A DNA stretch of 6,852 nucleotides, taken from positions 1 to 6,852 of the forward strand of contig WFRF01000068.1 of assembly GCA_015486655.1 (NCBI GenBank). The letters run 5' to 3'. Under the pieces are notes generated by a model. It had not been told where the DNA came from, made no database searches, and worked only from the letters and a program-made list of their open reading frames with translations. Made by a program: the position numbers and the translations under genes. The stretch's first letter is position 1; each line of letters opens with the position of its first letter. Positions 6,310 to 6,852 of the stretch are shown here, piece after piece. The stretch comes from Caldifarciminota bacterium. GTDB lineage: Bacteria; Hydrothermota; 32-111; QNBC01.

Positions 6310-6852
6310 TTACCCCCTCAATGTTTCCACGGGATTCAGCCGTGACGCCCTTTTTGCAGGGTAATAACTTGCCAATATCGCTACAATAACGCCAAAAATC
6401 AGAGCGAATATCATGGGACCTATACTCCATGTGCTTCGAAAAACGGCTTCAATGGGATAACCTATATTCATATTCTCAAATGCCTTCATATTTATACCAA
6501 TGGTAACAAAGGGAATATTCAAAAGCACCCCGAGCACAATACCTACAACACTGCCCATGAATCCTATTATACCGCCTTCGAATATGAAAAGAAGATTGAT
6601 TTCACGGGCATCCATCCCGAATGCTTTTAAAGTCCCTATTTCCTTCTGCCTCTCGAACATACCCAAAAGAATCGTATTAAATATTCCGATAACCGCTACA
6701 ATAATAACCATCATTACAAGAACCGCCGATGATATTTTCTTTGTCTTATTTATGTTTACAAAATCTTGAGAAAGAGCCTCCCATGAAAGAGCCTTGAGTT
6801 TATTTGAGTAATCTCTGTCAATATTCTTCATTGCCCTTTTATCACCGGTTCT
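6310..6852 (-). CDS. ABC transporter permease, FtsX/LolC/MacB type, C-terminal part
   Basis: The frame is open from the right edge, so the 5' end is missing; 180 residues are visible. The first 35 or so are the end of the extracytoplasmic domain. Three membrane segments follow (about 41-65, 86-112 and 143-164 of the fragment), with ERQKEIGTLKAFGM (67-80) as the ATPase-coupling loop and the canonical tail YPAKRASRLNPVETLRG (164-180). An ATG at 6831 should not be taken as the start: it would leave the protein without its first membrane segment and domain, and the frame continues upstream of it. It leads the visible leftward operon and pairs with the next permease in LolC/LolE fashion. Substrate is inferred only from the LolA-like neighbour. 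Confidence 0.9.
   Translation of the reverse strand, partial: RTGDKRAMKNIDRDYSNKLKALSWEALSQDFVNINKTKKISSAVLVMMVIIVAVIGIFNTILLGMFERQKEIGTLKAFGMDAREINLLFIFEGGIIGFMGSVVGIVLGVLLNIPFVTIGINMKAFENMNIGYPIEAVFRSTWSIGPMIFALIFGVIVAILASYYPAKRASRLNPVETLRG

Overview
The window is AT-rich bacterial DNA, almost fully coding, from what looks like a Gram-negative anaerobe. The evidence is an outer-membrane lipoprotein-sorting (LolA-like) protein next to FtsX/LolC-type ABC permeases, a gingipain-like C25-fold surface or secreted protein, and an IscU/NifU-type scaffold of the kind common in anaerobes. I cannot assign a phylum from sequence alone; C25 proteins would fit the Bacteroidota/FCB side or related candidate phyla.

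Layout. (1) Bases 1-1074, leftward: the N-terminal 358 codons of a C25 (gingipain) family protein with a signal-like N-terminus. It runs off the left edge. Both catalytic positions appear to be substituted. (2) Bases 1075-1358: the divergent intergenic region. It holds a good sigma70-type promoter (TTGACA-16-TATATT) for the rightward genes and a 9-bp inverted repeat whose right arm overlaps the -35 box. (3) Bases 1359-3157, rightward: a two-gene Fe-S operon. The first gene is a NifS/IscS homologue that keeps the catalytic-loop cysteine but has lost the PLP lysine register and other cofactor and substrate residues. The second is an IscU-type scaffold with all three cysteines and the aspartate, fused to a C-terminal MIP18/DUF59 domain. 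(4) Bases 3147-6852, leftward: five tightly packed genes, in transcription order an FtsX-type permease (5' end cut off), a second FtsX-type permease, a LolA-like periplasmic protein, a hotdog acyl-CoA thioesterase and a monoacylglycerol-lipase-like hydrolase. Gaps are 1-3 nt. The lipase 3' end overlaps the Fe-S operon 3' end by 11 bp.

How they work together. The leftward operon reads as an envelope lipid or lipoprotein trafficking unit: two permeases and a periplasmic carrier, plus two acyl-chain or ester hydrolases. Its ATPase is not in view. The Fe-S pair is the most unusual part. A desulfurase-fold protein that probably cannot make persulfide is co-transcribed with a complete scaffold, which recalls Archaeoglobus fulgidus IscS, reported to lack the PLP lysine and desulfurase activity and to offer its loop cysteine as a cluster ligand to IscU. 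Here the scaffold also carries an MIP18 domain, suggesting a self-contained cluster assembly and delivery pair that relies on another sulfur source.

No tRNA, rRNA, CRISPR array, insertion sequence or convincing intrinsic terminator was found.
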